Assembly (NCBI GenBank): GCA_003564735.1
Contig: PXEK01000346.1
Span: forward strand, 1-6,022
Length of the DNA stretch: 6,022 bases
DNA from: Cryomorphaceae bacterium
Lineage (GTDB): Bacteria; Bacteroidota; Bacteroidia; Flavobacteriales_G; Salibacteraceae
Direction of reading: 5' to 3'
The notes beneath the pieces were generated by a model, which searched no databases, was not told the DNA's origin, and saw only the letters and a list, made by a program, of their open reading frames with translations. Below are positions 5,100-6,022 of this stretch, in pieces. Position numbers and translations under genes: made by a program. Position 1 is the stretch's first letter. Every line of letters begins with the position of its first letter.

Positions 5100-6022
5100 A
5101 TGAGCAGCACTTGGAAAAAAAGATCGAGCGAAGAAATAAAAACCATCGTTTTTAACGCCCTCAAAAAAAATGTCGATTTTAGAAAAGGCAAATTTTTGGG
5201 AGTTCCCGCCTCGCATCTTGACGAAAATGTATTTTACTCTGAAGCCCCTTTCTTGCGCGATGCCCCCTACATGAGCACCATGGTGGCCAATCCCAACAAC
5301 ATCGGGTGCCATACATTGGGAGAATCAGAAAGTTTTTTTGAAGGCACGCAGGAAATTGAGCGTGAACTCATCAAAATTTGCGCTGAGGATATTTTGAAAG
5401 GTGACGATAATCAACAAGACGGTTACGTAGCCTCGGGAGGTACTGAAGCCAACATACAGGCCGCATGGATTTATCGCAATTTTTTCATTCAGAACCACAA
5501 CGCCCGGCACAATGAAATAGGCTTGCTGTGCAGCACCGATACCCACTACGCCGTTTACAAGGCGGTGAACATCCTCAATATCAAAATATTTACCGTTCCC
5601 GTTGATGACGAAACGCGAAAAATAAAACCCGATGCTTTAGATTCGGTACTGCGCGACGCCAAAAACGAGGGCATCAAAAACTTTGTGGTTTTCGCCAATA
5701 TGGCCACCACCATGTTTGGTTCGGTAGATGAAGTCACCCCTTATGTGGAGGCGCTCAAAAAATACGATTTCCGCTATAAAATTCATGCCGACGGTGCTTT
5801 TGGAGGCTTTATTTATCCTTTTTCAGATCCCGACAGCGAGCTCACCTTTCAAAATCCCGAAATCACCTCCTTTACTCTGGATGCGCACAAAATGGTGCAA
5901 GCCCCCTACGGTACGGGAGTATTTCTCATTCGAAAAGGATTTATGAATTATGCCGTTACGCCCGAGGCAAAATATGTTCAGGGTCAAGACATTACACTTA
6001 TCGGGAGCCGATCGGGAGCCAA
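5100..6022 (+). CDS. Group II PLP-dependent decarboxylase, partial (right edge)
   Basis: Pyridoxal-5'-phosphate enzyme of the glutamate/tyrosine/histidine decarboxylase fold (aspartate aminotransferase superfamily), cytoplasmic; the amino acid substrate cannot be told from this part. The frame is open for 307 codons with no stop before the window ends, so the C-terminal quarter or so is missing. Seen: YVASGGTEANIQAAW (109-123), the PLP phosphate-binding SGGTEAN motif; STDTHYAVYKA with His149, which stacks on the PLP ring; the PLP-pyridine Asp231 in HADGAFGG (229-236); and the catalytic Schiff-base Lys264 in DAHKMVQAPYGTG (codon 5889-5891). QGQDITLIGSRSGA at the edge is the usual start of the final region. 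Start: ATG 5100 is the first in-frame ATG after the stop at 5076; there is no Shine-Dalgarno. The 74-base gap to the LuxE-like gene and the 19-base element leave open both co-transcription and a separate promoter. Confidence 0.92.
   Translation, partial: MSSTWKKRSSEEIKTIVFNALKKNVDFRKGKFLGVPASHLDENVFYSEAPFLRDAPYMSTMVANPNNIGCHTLGESESFFEGTQEIERELIKICAEDILKGDDNQQDGYVASGGTEANIQAAWIYRNFFIQNHNARHNEIGLLCSTDTHYAVYKAVNILNIKIFTVPVDDETRKIKPDALDSVLRDAKNEGIKNFVVFANMATTMFGSVDEVTPYVEALKKYDFRYKIHADGAFGGFIYPFSDPDSELTFQNPEITSFTLDAHKMVQAPYGTGVFLIRKGFMNYAVTPEAKYVQGQDITLIGSRSGA

Noticed and set aside
4986..5737. Several minus-strand frames across the decarboxylase region.
   Set aside because: They are antisense to the intact decarboxylase frame, which has all PLP-enzyme motifs.

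Overview
The window reads as chromosomal DNA of a Bacteroidetes (Bacteroidota) bacterium. The reasons are a secreted protein with what looks like a C-terminal type IX secretion sorting domain, a typical Bacteroidetes lipoprotein, absence of Shine-Dalgarno sequences before the starts, and -7 boxes of the Bacteroidetes form TAnnTTTG (TACTTTTG at 1655-1648 on the minus strand, TAACTTTG at 3982-3989 on the plus strand). Genus cannot be told from what is here.

Left part (1-1253), plus strand, accessory in character. A two-gene type II toxin-antitoxin module (Phd/YefM-like antitoxin and RelE/ParE-like toxin, stop and start overlapping) ends in a hairpin terminator that begins on the last base of the toxin gene. 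Directly after it lies the C-terminal remnant of a DDE integrase-type (IS3-like) transposase that keeps only the last catalytic acidic residue. About 415 bases without a credible gene follow (839-1253). They are rich in palindromes and short complementary segments and could encode a structured RNA or be a non-coding repeat; I cannot assign them to a family.

Middle part (1254-4002), minus strand. From right to left in transcription order: a small acidic lipoprotein, a GT4-type glycosyltransferase 16 nt downstream, and a secreted protein with a type IX sorting domain whose start overlaps the glycosyltransferase end by 17 nt. These three form a compact cell-envelope operon. After an 80-base gap a stand-alone histidine phosphotransfer (HPt) protein has its own promoter, which also fixes its start at the ATG and not at an upstream TTG.

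Right part (4042-6022), plus strand, divergent from the envelope operon. It holds a LuxE-like acyl-adenylating protein that must start at TTG, then a group II PLP-dependent decarboxylase that runs off the right edge. A near-identical 19-base sequence (18 of 19) lies ahead of both genes; in the first case it covers the start codon of the divergent lipoprotein gene.

Nothing here forms an obviously new defence or mobile system. The points most worth a second look are the structured non-coding block at about 930-1235, the paired 19-base element, and the LuxE-like/decarboxylase pairing.
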